Assembly (NCBI RefSeq): GCF_003627755.1
Contig: NZ_CP032694.1
Coordinates: 3,525,501 to 3,589,500, forward strand
Length of the DNA: 64,000 bases
Direction of reading: 5' to 3'
Source: Rhizobium jaguaris
GTDB taxonomy: Bacteria > Pseudomonadota > Alphaproteobacteria > Rhizobiales > Rhizobiaceae
In this document: piece after piece, positions 9,996 through 18,388 of the stretch
Layout: each line of letters begins with the position of its first letter
Numbering within the stretch: position 1 is the stretch's first letter
Translations under genes and position numbers: made by a program
The notes under the pieces: model-generated
Database searches by the model: none
Seen by the model: the letters and a program-made list of their open reading frames with translations, nothing else
Told to the model about the DNA's origin: nothing

Positions 9996-12016
9996 CCCGC
10001 TGCACGCAGATGCGCCTCCTGTTGCTGGCCGACTGTGACCAGATGCACGACGTCGAGAATGAGGGCGACACTGCCGTCGCCGAGGATCGTGGCCCCGGAG
10101 AAATGCGCGACGTCATTGTGCAGCTTCGACATGGATTTGATCACCGTCTGATGGTCGCCGATGATCTGGTCGACGACCAGGCCGACCCGCTCCGTGCCGG
10201 TCGAGATGACCACGACCTTCTGATGGACATCCGGCTTGGTGCCGGTGCGGAACACGTCCCGCAGCCGCAGGAACGGCACCAGGCTGTCGCGCAGCGAAAT
10301 GAAACTGCGGCCTCGCGAACGCAGGTCCTCTTCCAGCGACAGTTCCAGGCATTCCTCGACCGCCGACAGCGGAATGACGTAGCGTCCGGCGCCAACGCGT
10401 ACGAGCAGGCCATCGATGATGGCGAGCGTCAACGGAATGCGCAGCGATACATCCGAGCCCTGCCCCGGCAGGCTGACGATATCAATGGCGCCCCGCAGCG
10501 CCTCGACCGTTTTCTTCACCACATCCATGCCGACGCCGCGGCCAGAGAGATTGGTGATCTGCGCCGCCGTCGAAAAGCCGGGCGCGAAGATGAGCTGCAG
10601 CAGCTCGGCGTCGCTGAGCTGCTGACCCGGCTGGATCAGCCCGGACGATTCCGCCTTGGCACGAACGCGCTCGCGATTGATGCCGCGGCCGTCATCCTTG
10701 ATCGAGATGATCACCTCGCCGCCCGATTGCCGCGCCGACAATGTAATGGTTCCTGCTTCGGCCTTGCCGGCAGCGAAGCGCTCTTCCGGTGGCTCCAGGC
10801 CATGGTCGATGGAATTGCGCACCAGATGCACAAGCGGATCGGCAAGCCGCTCGATAACGGTCTTGTCGACTTCCGTCGTCTCACCTTCGGTGACGAGCTC
10901 GATGACCTTGCCGGTCTCGCGCGCCAGATCATGGACCAGACGACGGAAACGGCTGAAGAGGCTCGCGACAGGCACCATGCGCAGCACCATCATCGTGTCG
11001 CGCAGCTCGCCGGACAGGCGCTCGATCTCCTCCGACACCGACCTCAGCCCGATATCGGCGCTAGCGCTGGCCAACTGACTGAGGCGCGATTGCGCAATGA
11101 CCAGCTCCCCGACACGATCCATGAGTTCGTCGAGGCGCTCTGCCGGGACGCGAACGCTTTCCGTAACTTTTGCCTGACGCTGGTCGGCAACGGGCGCCAC
11201 CTGTGCCGGCGCCTCCCGTTTGACCGGTACAATCTCGCCAGCGGCCGGCGCGACGGGCGCCGCCGGGGCCGCCGAGACAACAGCCTCCTTCGGCGTCGCA
11301 ACAACCGCGTTGCCATCGATTTCCTCGACATCGAGCTGCATGTCGTCCATGACGAAGATGAAGACGTCGTCGATGGCTGAACGCGGCTGCTCGGTCGTGA
11401 CTGTCACGTCCCAGGACAGATAGAGTTCCGTCGGCACCAGCGCGCTCAGCGACGGAATGGTCGATGTGTTTGCGACGACGCGGCATTCACCGAGATCACG
11501 CAGCTCGTCCAGCAGCCCCAGCGGATTGGTGCCATTGATCATCGCGTTCAGCGGCAGGCTGAAGCGGATACGCCAGGTCTTGCGCTTGTCCGTCACTACG
11601 GATGCAGGCGCAGCCGCGGTAACCCACTGCGCCGGCTTTGCAGCGCCGCCGACTGCCGCTTGCAACTGTGCCAGAAGACGCTGGCTGGTGGCGTCATGAT
11701 CGCCATTGGGATCGTCGACGAGGGCGCGCATATGATCCTGCGCATCGAGAACGGCGGCGACGAGTTCGGCCGTTGCCGGCGCTTCGCCCTTACGGACGCG
11801 ATCGAAGGCGGTTTCGCAATGATGGGTGAAAGCGGCGAGCGCATCGAAGCCGAACATCGAGCCCGAGCCCTTCAGCGTATGAAGGCCGCGAAACACCGCG
11901 TCGATCAGGGCCTTGTCGTCAAGCTGGTGCGTGAGATCGAGAAGACCCGCCTCGATCTGCTCCAGGCATTCGGCGGCCTCGATACGGAAGACGGCGATAG
12001 GATCGGTCGAGCTCAT
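9992..12016 (-). CDS. cheA: Chemotaxis sensor histidine kinase CheA
   Basis: A protein of 674 residues. The Hpt domain carries phospho-acceptor H46 in GLHTLKGSGS. A regulator-binding-like region lies at about 140-235 and an Ala/Pro linker at about 240-275. The dimerisation domain begins near SVRVPAERLDELMDRVGELV. The kinase domain has VRNSIDHGLE (N box), DDGRGINRE (G1) and GRGVGMDVV (G2). The C-terminus is a CheW-like regulatory domain. It autophosphorylates in response to receptors and passes phosphate to CheY and CheB. It overlaps both cheY upstream and cheW downstream by four bases. Confidence 0.97.
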   Translation of the reverse strand: MSSTDPIAVFRIEAAECLEQIEAGLLDLTHQLDDKALIDAVFRGLHTLKGSGSMFGFDALAAFTHHCETAFDRVRKGEAPATAELVAAVLDAQDHMRALVDDPNGDHDATSQRLLAQLQAAVGGAAKPAQWVTAAAPASVVTDKRKTWRIRFSLPLNAMINGTNPLGLLDELRDLGECRVVANTSTIPSLSALVPTELYLSWDVTVTTEQPRSAIDDVFIFVMDDMQLDVEEIDGNAVVATPKEAVVSAAPAAPVAPAAGEIVPVKREAPAQVAPVADQRQAKVTESVRVPAERLDELMDRVGELVIAQSRLSQLASASADIGLRSVSEEIERLSGELRDTMMVLRMVPVASLFSRFRRLVHDLARETGKVIELVTEGETTEVDKTVIERLADPLVHLVRNSIDHGLEPPEERFAAGKAEAGTITLSARQSGGEVIISIKDDGRGINRERVRAKAESSGLIQPGQQLSDAELLQLIFAPGFSTAAQITNLSGRGVGMDVVKKTVEALRGAIDIVSLPGQGSDVSLRIPLTLAIIDGLLVRVGAGRYVIPLSAVEECLELSLEEDLRSRGRSFISLRDSLVPFLRLRDVFRTGTKPDVHQKVVVISTGTERVGLVVDQIIGDHQTVIKSMSKLHNDVAHFSGATILGDGSVALILDVVHLVTVGQQQEAHLRAAG

Positions 12017-12381
12017 CTTCCAAGTACCTTCCTGACGATCTTGACGAGGTTTTCCGGATCGAAAGGCTTGGTCAGCCAGCCGGTGGCACCGGCCGCCTTG
12101 GCGCGCGCCTTGAGATCGGCATCGGATTCCGTCGTCAGGAAGATGATCGGAACGCCCATATGAGCCGGCAGCTTGCGGAGCTCTTCGATCATGGTCAGCC
12201 CATCCATAACGGGCATATTGAGGTCGGTCACGATAAGATCGAACTGTCCAGCCTTGGCCTTGTCGAGGCCTTCGGCGCCGTTCACCGCTTCGGTGACCTC
12301 GTAGCCGGCATTGGTAAGCGTCACCTTGGTCGTCAGACGGATGCTGGCGGAATCATCGACAGTCAAAATCTTCGCACTCAT
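12013..12381 (-). CDS. cheY: Single-domain chemotaxis response regulator CheY
   Basis: A stand-alone receiver of 122 residues. It has D9-D10, phospho-acceptor D53 in IVTDLNMPVMDG, a conserved Thr in IIFLTTES and Lys in WLTKPFDPENL. It receives phosphate from CheA; the output target (flagellar motor, a phosphate sink or a non-motility output) is not shown by the sequence. It is the only CheY-like gene in the locus, whereas the main rhizobial che operon usually has two. Its ATG overlaps the STAS gene stop (ATGA) and its stop overlaps cheA. Confidence 0.95.
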   Translation of the reverse strand: MSAKILTVDDSASIRLTTKVTLTNAGYEVTEAVNGAEGLDKAKAGQFDLIVTDLNMPVMDGLTMIEELRKLPAHMGVPIIFLTTESDADLKARAKAAGATGWLTKPFDPENLVKIVRKVLGR

Positions 12382-12701
12382 GGATGTACCTCTTGATGGA
12401 GCCAGAATTGCGCGTCCTCTGCCGTAAAGGCGTCGATGAACCCACCCCTCTGCAAGACTTTCAAAACAGAACCACTAGCCGGAGAAGAAAGGCGAAGTGT
12501 TTTGCCGGAGGCCTTCGCCTCGATCCGCGCTGACTCGACCAACTGAACGAAGCTCAAATCGGCTTCCGCATCGTCAGCGACTTCGAGGACGAGCATTTTG
12601 CTGTCCTGAAACTTCAAAGTCATACTTTGATGAATTTCGGAAATGTTCCTGATATTCAGGGCATTTGGCAGAGAAATAGATTCGGAATATTTATCGGACA
12701 T
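12378..12701 (-). CDS. STAS-domain protein, first gene of the che operon (CheS-like position)
   Basis: A small protein of 107 residues with a STAS-like pattern. A leading strand (ESISLPNALNI) is followed by an alternating helix/strand core, including KMLVLEVADDAEADLSFVQL, and a closing segment LKVLQRGGFIDAF. The canonical phosphorylatable Ser/Thr of SpoIIAA-type proteins is not obvious. In Sinorhizobium the gene in this place before cheY1 is called cheS, whose product helps CheA act on CheY1. Equivalence here is inferred from position and size. I chose the ATG at 12701; the frame can also be opened by a TTG at 12740. Confidence 0.75.
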   Translation of the reverse strand: MSDKYSESISLPNALNIRNISEIHQSMTLKFQDSKMLVLEVADDAEADLSFVQLVESARIEAKASGKTLRLSSPASGSVLKVLQRGGFIDAFTAEDAQFWLHQEVHP

Positions 12702-13045
12702 TTCAAATCTGGCCCCGCTAGCAAATAAATACTTGAGCAATAACTATTGAATCTCATGTCAACCTTAACAGGCAGTAAATGCAGGTTGTATAATCCGCCA
12801 TTTCGAAGGCTGTGAATTCTCACCCGGCATAAATGACCACTAAAATTGCATGGTGAAAAATGTGATTGAGATTCAGGTAGTTAAATCGAAAAAACTAAAA
12901 CACCGCTTTTCCAGTGAGCGAATTTTAACCCTACCGACGAAAGCCCGGGATGCAACGCTTACGAGTCCCGAGAATTTACCGGAATTTTCCATCCCACATT
13001 TAAGAGTTGAGTCAAACAAGCCTTTCTCCAAGTAAAGGGACAGAC
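12702..13045. promoter_or_regulatory. AT-rich divergent promoter region of the che locus
   Basis: This 344-base gap separates the minus-strand che operon from the plus-strand coiled-coil gene and is clearly more AT-rich than the genes around it. On the plus strand TTAACA (12765-12770) and TATAAT (12789-12794) are 18 bases apart, a fair sigma-70 promoter for the rightward gene. On the minus strand TTGACA lies at 12762-12757, but its -10 partner is poor. No ORF or strong hairpin is evident. Basis is motif reading only. Confidence 0.45.
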
Positions 13046-14794
13046 ATGGAAAATGGAACAGCTCTGGCACGCCGCATCGATCGCCCACGGGGGTTCCCGC
13101 AGGCAATGGATGTCAGCCGTACCCTGGAAGCGGCGCGCACCGAGGTTGAGAAACGCTTTCTCGACGGCGGCGCTGTTCTCTTGTCGGTGATGGAGGTTCT
13201 GAACCAACTGTTGTCATCCCTCGACCGGTTGACCAAGGCGCTCGACGGCGATGGCGCCAGCGACACCACGGCTGATCTGTTGCAGACGGTGAGCGGCCTG
13301 TCCGACCTGCCCGGCCTCGAAGCCAAGCGCCAGAAGAATTTCGCCGTGCTGGCCGAGGCCGGCACCAAGCTGCACGCACATGTCACCGATATGCAGGAGA
13401 CCATGCGTTACCTGCGCACCTTCGCAGTGACAGTGAAGATTACCGGTGCGGGCATTGCCGAATTTGCTGGTTTTGCGGAGGAGATCCTGGAGCGCATTCA
13501 CTCCGGCACCAATGAAGTCAACACCTTCGCCCAGCAGCTCGGCGCGCTCGAACGCGACCTGAAGGTCGCAATGACCTTTGGCGCCACCACCGCGAAGGCC
13601 TATGACCGCACCGTTCCGCAAGTGGTCGCAGCGCTCGAAAAGGATGCCCGCACTATCGCCGCCCACCGCAGGGAACTCGCAGTGATCGCCGCCGAGGTTG
13701 GCGCCATCGCCCGCGGCGTGCAAAGCAAGGTCGCAACCACCCTTTCGGCTCTGCAGATCGGCGACATCACCCGCCAGCGCATCGAGCACGTGCAAAGCGC
13801 CTTCACTTTTCTCGAAGAGTTTCTCGCGAGCAACGAAGGGAGCAAGCTCGATGCCGACGCCCGCCAGCGGCTCGCAAATGTCATTCATCATCTGACGGCG
13901 GCGCAGATGCGGGAGATGGTCGCTGACTTCCAGCGGGAGTCGGGCAATGTCGTCAAGACGATCGCCAGCTTCAGCAACGACACCCGGGAAATCCTGAAAC
14001 TGCGCGACGCCATGAAGCCCGAGGGAAGCAGCGATGGCAATGTGCTGCGTGCATTGGAACAGAGCGTCTCCGCTGCTCACACCATCGTCAAACAGGTCGA
14101 AACTGCCCGCGTGCAGGCCGATGGCATCAGCCAATCGACGCTCGGCACCGCCTCGAACCTGCTGCACCGCATCGAAACCATCCGCGCCGTCAAGACGGAT
14201 ATTCACTATATGGCGCTGAACACCAATCTGCGCTGCAGTCGCATGGGCGAGGAAGGCCGCTCGATCAACGTCGTCACCGCCGAACTGCGCATCTTTGCGG
14301 CAAAGCTCGATGAATCCGCTGACGCAATTGTCGCCGGTCTCGCAACTCTCGAAACGGCGGCCGGCCGCGTCGCCTCTGGCCAGGAGGCTTCGGATCATCG
14401 CCTCGACGAGAGGCTGATCTCGGCCGTCGACACCATCCGCTCCGCCGCCAATATCATGGACGGCGAGTTGGAGACGCTGTCGGAACATGGCCGTGAAGTG
14501 GCAAACAAGATCATGCTGTCGATCGGCAAGCTCGACTTCCAGCGCGACCTCGGCGAGACCCTGGCAAATTGTGCCGACACGCTCGACGACATGGCCGGCA
14601 GCGAAATGGCCGATGTGAGCGATTTGGAAGAGATCATCGCGCCGCTCAGCGCGCGCATCTTCAAGATCTACACGATGGTGCAGGAGCGCAATATCCATAG
14701 AGACATCATCGCCATGGACGATAGCGTTGCACCAGCCGCTGCCGCACCTGCCAAGACGGATGACGAAGATCTTTTCGCCGACGCTCTATTCTAA
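13046..14794 (+). CDS. Long helical chemotaxis-associated protein with a CheZ-like D-x-x-x-Q motif
   Basis: A protein of 582 residues with no membrane segment, predicted almost entirely helical. It is rich in Ala, Leu, Glu and Arg heptads and resembles the cytoplasmic bundle of receptors, but the conserved hairpin tip is missing. Residues 237-247 read LQIGDITRQRI (D240, Q244). This resembles the CheZ active-site segment, where Asp and Gln are four apart. The last residues, DDEDLFADALF, recall the acidic, Phe-ended CheY-binding tail of CheZ. It could be a phosphatase or scaffold for the neighbouring CheY; that is inference. It diverges from the che operon. The ATG at 13046 follows AAAGGGA. Confidence 0.6.
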   Translation: MENGTALARRIDRPRGFPQAMDVSRTLEAARTEVEKRFLDGGAVLLSVMEVLNQLLSSLDRLTKALDGDGASDTTADLLQTVSGLSDLPGLEAKRQKNFAVLAEAGTKLHAHVTDMQETMRYLRTFAVTVKITGAGIAEFAGFAEEILERIHSGTNEVNTFAQQLGALERDLKVAMTFGATTAKAYDRTVPQVVAALEKDARTIAAHRRELAVIAAEVGAIARGVQSKVATTLSALQIGDITRQRIEHVQSAFTFLEEFLASNEGSKLDADARQRLANVIHHLTAAQMREMVADFQRESGNVVKTIASFSNDTREILKLRDAMKPEGSSDGNVLRALEQSVSAAHTIVKQVETARVQADGISQSTLGTASNLLHRIETIRAVKTDIHYMALNTNLRCSRMGEEGRSINVVTAELRIFAAKLDESADAIVAGLATLETAAGRVASGQEASDHRLDERLISAVDTIRSAANIMDGELETLSEHGREVANKIMLSIGKLDFQRDLGETLANCADTLDDMAGSEMADVSDLEEIIAPLSARIFKIYTMVQERNIHRDIIAMDDSVAPAAAAPAKTDDEDLFADALF

Positions 14795-14827
14795 GGGAAT
14801 TCAGTCTAACGGAATTCGTCTGGCGCG

Positions 14828-16063
14828 TTACTGCGCCCTGCGAAATTTGTTCGCGGCATCGATTGCGGCCTTCTGCTGAAAATCCTCGATGCCCTGGTAG
14901 AAATCCTCGAGCTCCGGATCTTTCAGGCCGGCGCGGCGCGAGATGACATACCAGGTGGCCGCGGCGACCGGATCCTGCTTCGTACCCAGTGCATTGATAT
15001 AGAGATGTGCCAGCTTGTTCTGCGCGACGACGTTACCGCGATAGGCAGCGACCTTCATCCAGTTGAACCCGTTCTCCAGGTCCTGCTTGCCGCCGATACC
15101 GTTGATCAGCCAGATACCCATGTCGAGCTGTGCGGTGTCGTAGCCCGCATTGGCGGCGCGCGACAGCCATTCACGCGCCTGCGCCTTCTTTTCAGGCGGC
15201 ATGTCCGGCAGATTGAGGTAGAGCTGCGAGACTGCGTATTGCGCATCGGCAATGCCCTGCTCCGCCGATTTTTCATAATATGGAAGAGCTAACTGCAAAC
15301 CTTTGATGCCGGGATTGTCGGCCGTCAGGCTTTGCGCCCAGTTGAATTCGGCGGATGCCTGGCCGGCATCGGCCGCCTTCTTCATCCATTCGTCCGCCTT
15401 CTTCTGGTCGCGCGGCACATCGCGCCCCTCCATCAGGAGCAGCGCATATTTGAACATCGATGTCGCATCGCCACCCTCGGCCGCCTTGCCGTACCAGAAG
15501 GCAGCGTCCTTGGTGTCGCGCTTGACGCCCAGACCTTGCGACATCAATTCGGCAATCAGGGTCTGGGCAGAGGGATCGCCGAGTTGCGCCCGCGGCAGAG
15601 CTTTCTGAAACGCGGTCAAGTAATAGCCGCGCTGGAAGGCACCGTAGGCATCGTCGATCTTGCCTTTGAAGGGCTTTTCCGGCGGCAGGTCGGGCAGCTT
15701 CGCGCCCATGCGGTCAAAGACACCCACACCTTGCGAGGGCTTGATGTCCTCCGCCTTTGGCTCCGAGCCTGGCTGAATCTTCTCGGTCTTGAAGGTACCG
15801 ACTTCAGCGTTCAATGGCCGCGTCACCACGCCGTCATGCGCTGGCGCGCCGTCGCTCGGCACAGCAAATTCATCCCGTTGCGTGGCATCGTCGGGTTGAT
15901 CGCTGTCGGCGGGCCGGCTGCCCTTGTCCGGCTGCGTGGTGATACCTGGCAGCGACGTATCGTTATTGCTCGATTGCGCCGCTGCCAACAGCGGCAATGT
16001 CGTTAGCCCAACGGCGAGCGCGGCAAGAAAGGAACGGTGGCGAAATCGAGGCGTGAGCGACAT
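14828..16063 (-). CDS. Secreted Sel1-repeat (SEL1/TPR-like) protein
   Basis: A protein of 411 residues with a signal peptide (about 1-29, ending LLAAAQ). An acidic Pro/Asp-rich region follows to about 110, then a series of Sel1 repeats of about 36 residues. Recognisable units include AFWYGKAAEGGDATSMFKYA, DEWMKKAADAGQASAEFNWA and REWLSRAANAGYDTAQLDMG. Such helical solenoids act as periplasmic or envelope protein-interaction platforms; the partner is unknown. It follows the ThiE-like gene by 9 bases, so the two form an operon. Its 3' end converges on the che coiled-coil gene with 33 bases between. Confidence 0.88.
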   Translation of the reverse strand: MSLTPRFRHRSFLAALAVGLTTLPLLAAAQSSNNDTSLPGITTQPDKGSRPADSDQPDDATQRDEFAVPSDGAPAHDGVVTRPLNAEVGTFKTEKIQPGSEPKAEDIKPSQGVGVFDRMGAKLPDLPPEKPFKGKIDDAYGAFQRGYYLTAFQKALPRAQLGDPSAQTLIAELMSQGLGVKRDTKDAAFWYGKAAEGGDATSMFKYALLLMEGRDVPRDQKKADEWMKKAADAGQASAEFNWAQSLTADNPGIKGLQLALPYYEKSAEQGIADAQYAVSQLYLNLPDMPPEKKAQAREWLSRAANAGYDTAQLDMGIWLINGIGGKQDLENGFNWMKVAAYRGNVVAQNKLAHLYINALGTKQDPVAAATWYVISRRAGLKDPELEDFYQGIEDFQQKAAIDAANKFRRAQ

Positions 16064-16072
16064 GGATTGCTA

Positions 16073-16750
16073 TCAATCTTCAAACCGTGGCGCTTTTTCG
16101 TCCAAAAGCGCATTCACTTCCGCAACGATGGAAGGCGCCGTCGCAGGGTCGGCAAAAACAGCGGTGCGCAGCGCCACAAATTCGGCGCCGGACAGCGCCA
16201 CCTCCAGCGCCGATTTCGGATCGGTGCCACCCATGACGATGCAGGGAATTTCGATCATCGACGCCCACCATTCGCCGAGTGCGACGTTTTTCGGATGCGC
16301 CTCCGGCTTGATGTCCCCGTCGAGCTTGCCGAAGAAGATATAGTCGGGCCGTAGCTCGCCGATCTCCAGCGCATTGTGCCTGTCCGTGGCACTACCGCCG
16401 CCGACGATTAGCTTCGGCACGAATTTCTCGACTGCCTCGGTGAATTCGGCAAGATTGCCGGTAATGTGCAACCCGTCGGCCTTGGCACGGCCCGCGACGC
16501 GGCTGTCCCCGGCAATCAACGCAGCCGCTCCGGCGGCCTGCACCACCGGCACCAGCTTTTCCGCGTGTTTCTGAAAGGTGCCGTCATCAAGGCCATATTG
16601 CGGGATGATGACCGATGCCACATCCCCGCCCCTCAGCGCATCGGCTACCATCTTCGCCTGCTCGTCCATATCGGCGATGTCGGGAACGATGAGAACGAGC
16701 CGGCAGCGATCTTCAGGTACGGTCATGCGGGTTTCCATGTTTGCTTTCAT
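16073..16750 (-). CDS. ThiE-like (thiamine-phosphate synthase family) TIM-barrel protein
   Basis: A protein of 225 residues with the thiamine monophosphate synthase/TenI barrel pattern: LVLIVPDI, GGDVASVIIPQ, ALIAGDSRVAGRAKADGLHI and ending IVMGGTDPKSALEVALSGAE. In true ThiE the loop after the sixth strand carries a Gly-Pro-x-Phe-x-Thr motif that binds substrate. Here it reads YIFFGKLDGDI, so ordinary ThiE activity is doubtful. It is cotranscribed with the Sel1 gene. No other thiamine gene is nearby. The start could be one of three in-frame ATGs (16750, 16738, 16726); the longest is given. Confidence 0.75.
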   Translation of the reverse strand: MKANMETRMTVPEDRCRLVLIVPDIADMDEQAKMVADALRGGDVASVIIPQYGLDDGTFQKHAEKLVPVVQAAGAAALIAGDSRVAGRAKADGLHITGNLAEFTEAVEKFVPKLIVGGGSATDRHNALEIGELRPDYIFFGKLDGDIKPEAHPKNVALGEWWASMIEIPCIVMGGTDPKSALEVALSGAEFVALRTAVFADPATAPSIVAEVNALLDEKAPRFED

Positions 16751-16944
16751 TTATTGGGGATGGCACGCCCATTCGATGCTTGTGAGTAAATCCGTTAGAA
16801 CTTGCTGACAAGGGGAAACACACGCTGATCTGTGCATTGCCTGCCCGACAACCGAAGACTGATGCGAATACAACCTCAAAGTTGATATTTACCGCAGTAC
16901 CAGAGTAAAGCTAGGTGACGGATCGGCGACTGGCTGGGGTATTA

Positions 16945-17211
16945 ATGATAAATCACATGAAAGTAGGGCGCATAATGTTCGCCCTGGCGTTGAGCTTTGC
17001 GCTTTGCACGGCTCGTACAGTCGCCCTGGCCGATCCAGATGAAGCTTTCACAGCCTATCAGAAGTCGGATTATGCCACTGCCTTCAAGCTTTATCATGAA
17101 AGGGCGCAGAAGGGGGACGTCACCGCTCAAGGTATGGTCGGAACTCTCTACGCTTACGGACGGGGCGTGAAGCAGGACGACACTCAGGCAGCCTTCTGGT
17201 TCCAGAAGCTA
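16945..17211 (+). pseudogene. Sel1-repeat protein gene, 5' part, interrupted by IS630 element
   Basis: The first 89 codons of a secreted Sel1-repeat protein: signal peptide (from the ATG at 16957, ALALSFALCTARTVALA) and the start of the Sel1 array (AFTAYQKSDYATAFKLYHER, GTLYAYGRGVKQDD). The reading frame runs into the insertion element at 17211/17212 and stops at once with a TGA inside the element. Joined to 18389-18658 it gives a 178-residue protein without any frameshift. GGGGT lies 5 bases before the ATG at 16945. The gene was intact until the insertion. Confidence 0.88.
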
Positions 17212-18388
17212 GTCAGCTGAATCGGAAATTCGTGTCATAAGCTGTTGTCGACCTTCTGACAGAAGCGTTTGACGGCGGCGAGAATGTCGTCTGCCGATTT
17301 GGTCCACCGATACGGCTTGGGATTTTCGTTGTGGCGCTCGATGAAGCTTTTGATGTCGGCTTCGAGTTGAGCTGTCGAAGTATGGACGCCACGACGTAAT
17401 TGCTTGCGGGTTAATTCCGCAAACCAGCGTTCGACTTGGTTGATCCATGAAGCCGAGGTTGGGGTGAAGTGCACGTGGTAGCGTGGCCGCCGCAGCAGCC
17501 AGTTCTTGATCGATGCAGTTTTGTGCGTTGCATAGTTGTCCATCACGATATGCACGTCCAAATCGGGCGGCACATTCGCATCGATCTGCTTCAGGAAGTC
17601 GAGGAACTCGGTGGCCCGATGCCGCTTGTAGCATTTGCCGATGACAAAGCCGGAGGCGACATCCAGAGCTGCAAACAACGTCGTTGTGCCGTGGCGAACA
17701 TAAGAATGGGTACGCCGTTCAGGCACGCCAGGCATCATCGGCAGGACTGGCTGCTCGCGATCGAGTGCCTGGATTTGGCTCTTCTCGTCCACACTGAGAA
17801 CCAGCGCCCGATTGGGAGGCGACAGATAAAGACCGACGATGTCGCGGACCTTATCGACGAACAGGGGATCGCTGGACAGCTTGAACGTCTCAGTGCGATG
17901 CGGCTGCAGGCCGAAGGCGTTCCATATCCGGCGGATCGTCGTGTGCGAAAAGCCGGCGACTCCTGCCATCGAGCGGATCGACCAGTGGGTCGCATCGCTT
18001 GGCGTAGAACGCAGCGTGCGCTCGATCACAGCAGCAATCTGATCATCGTCGATCGTTCGGGGCCGGCCAGGGCGAACTTCGTCGAGCAGGCCATCGAGCC
18101 GATCTTTAAGAAAGCGCCGTCGCCATTTGCCAACCGTATGTTCATGTACGCCAAGTTCGCTCGCAACGGTCTTGCTCGCAATCCCGTCGGCGCAGCGAAG
18201 AATGATCCGGCACCGCTCAGACATGGAACGAGCAACGCGATGTTTACGAACCTGTCGCTCTAGATATTCCCGCTCCGCCTCGCTCAAAATCAGGGGTGCC
18301 GTCGGTCGGCCAGTCGCATTTGCCATTGCTCAACCTCCCATGAAGAGGCCAAGCGTACAATGTAATGAACTTCTGTTCCAGGTGACTA
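17210..18388. mobile_element. IS630-family insertion sequence with TA target duplication
   Basis: A 1,175-base element (17212-18386) flanked by TA at 17210-17211 and 18387-18388, the target-site duplication expected for the IS630/Tc1/mariner group. The outer ends are imperfect inverted repeats of about 27 bases. Counting the flanking TA, 21 of 29 aligned positions match (left TAGTCAGCTGAATCGGAAAT, right complement TAGTCACCTGGAACAGAAGT). One transposase gene fills it. Its insertion breaks a Sel1 gene whose two halves join perfectly with one TA retained. Confidence 0.93.
17235..18326 (-). CDS. IS630-family transposase
   Basis: A protein of 363 residues. An N-terminal helix-turn-helix region (about 20-75, with SELGVHEHTVGKWRRRFLKD) is followed by a second winged-helix segment with GRPRTI and a DDE catalytic domain. 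The catalytic acids are visible as D in VLSVDEKSQIQ, D in HIVMDNYATHK and E in INQVERWFAELTRK. The reading frame is intact and needs no programmed frameshift, so the element may still be active. It is oriented opposite to the gene it interrupts. Confidence 0.95.
   Translation of the reverse strand: MANATGRPTAPLILSEAEREYLERQVRKHRVARSMSERCRIILRCADGIASKTVASELGVHEHTVGKWRRRFLKDRLDGLLDEVRPGRPRTIDDDQIAAVIERTLRSTPSDATHWSIRSMAGVAGFSHTTIRRIWNAFGLQPHRTETFKLSSDPLFVDKVRDIVGLYLSPPNRALVLSVDEKSQIQALDREQPVLPMMPGVPERRTHSYVRHGTTTLFAALDVASGFVIGKCYKRHRATEFLDFLKQIDANVPPDLDVHIVMDNYATHKTASIKNWLLRRPRYHVHFTPTSASWINQVERWFAELTRKQLRRGVHTSTAQLEADIKSFIERHNENPKPYRWTKSADDILAAVKRFCQKVDNSL

Noticed and set aside
13214..14698. 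A 494-codon minus-strand frame inside the 582-residue coiled-coil gene
   Set aside because: It is fully contained in a gene with good codon use and start signal, and has no recognisable family pattern.
17209..17634. A programmed frameshift or second protein in the IS630 element
   Set aside because: The 363-residue transposase is intact in a single frame with all DDE residues; the overlapping frame has no family features.
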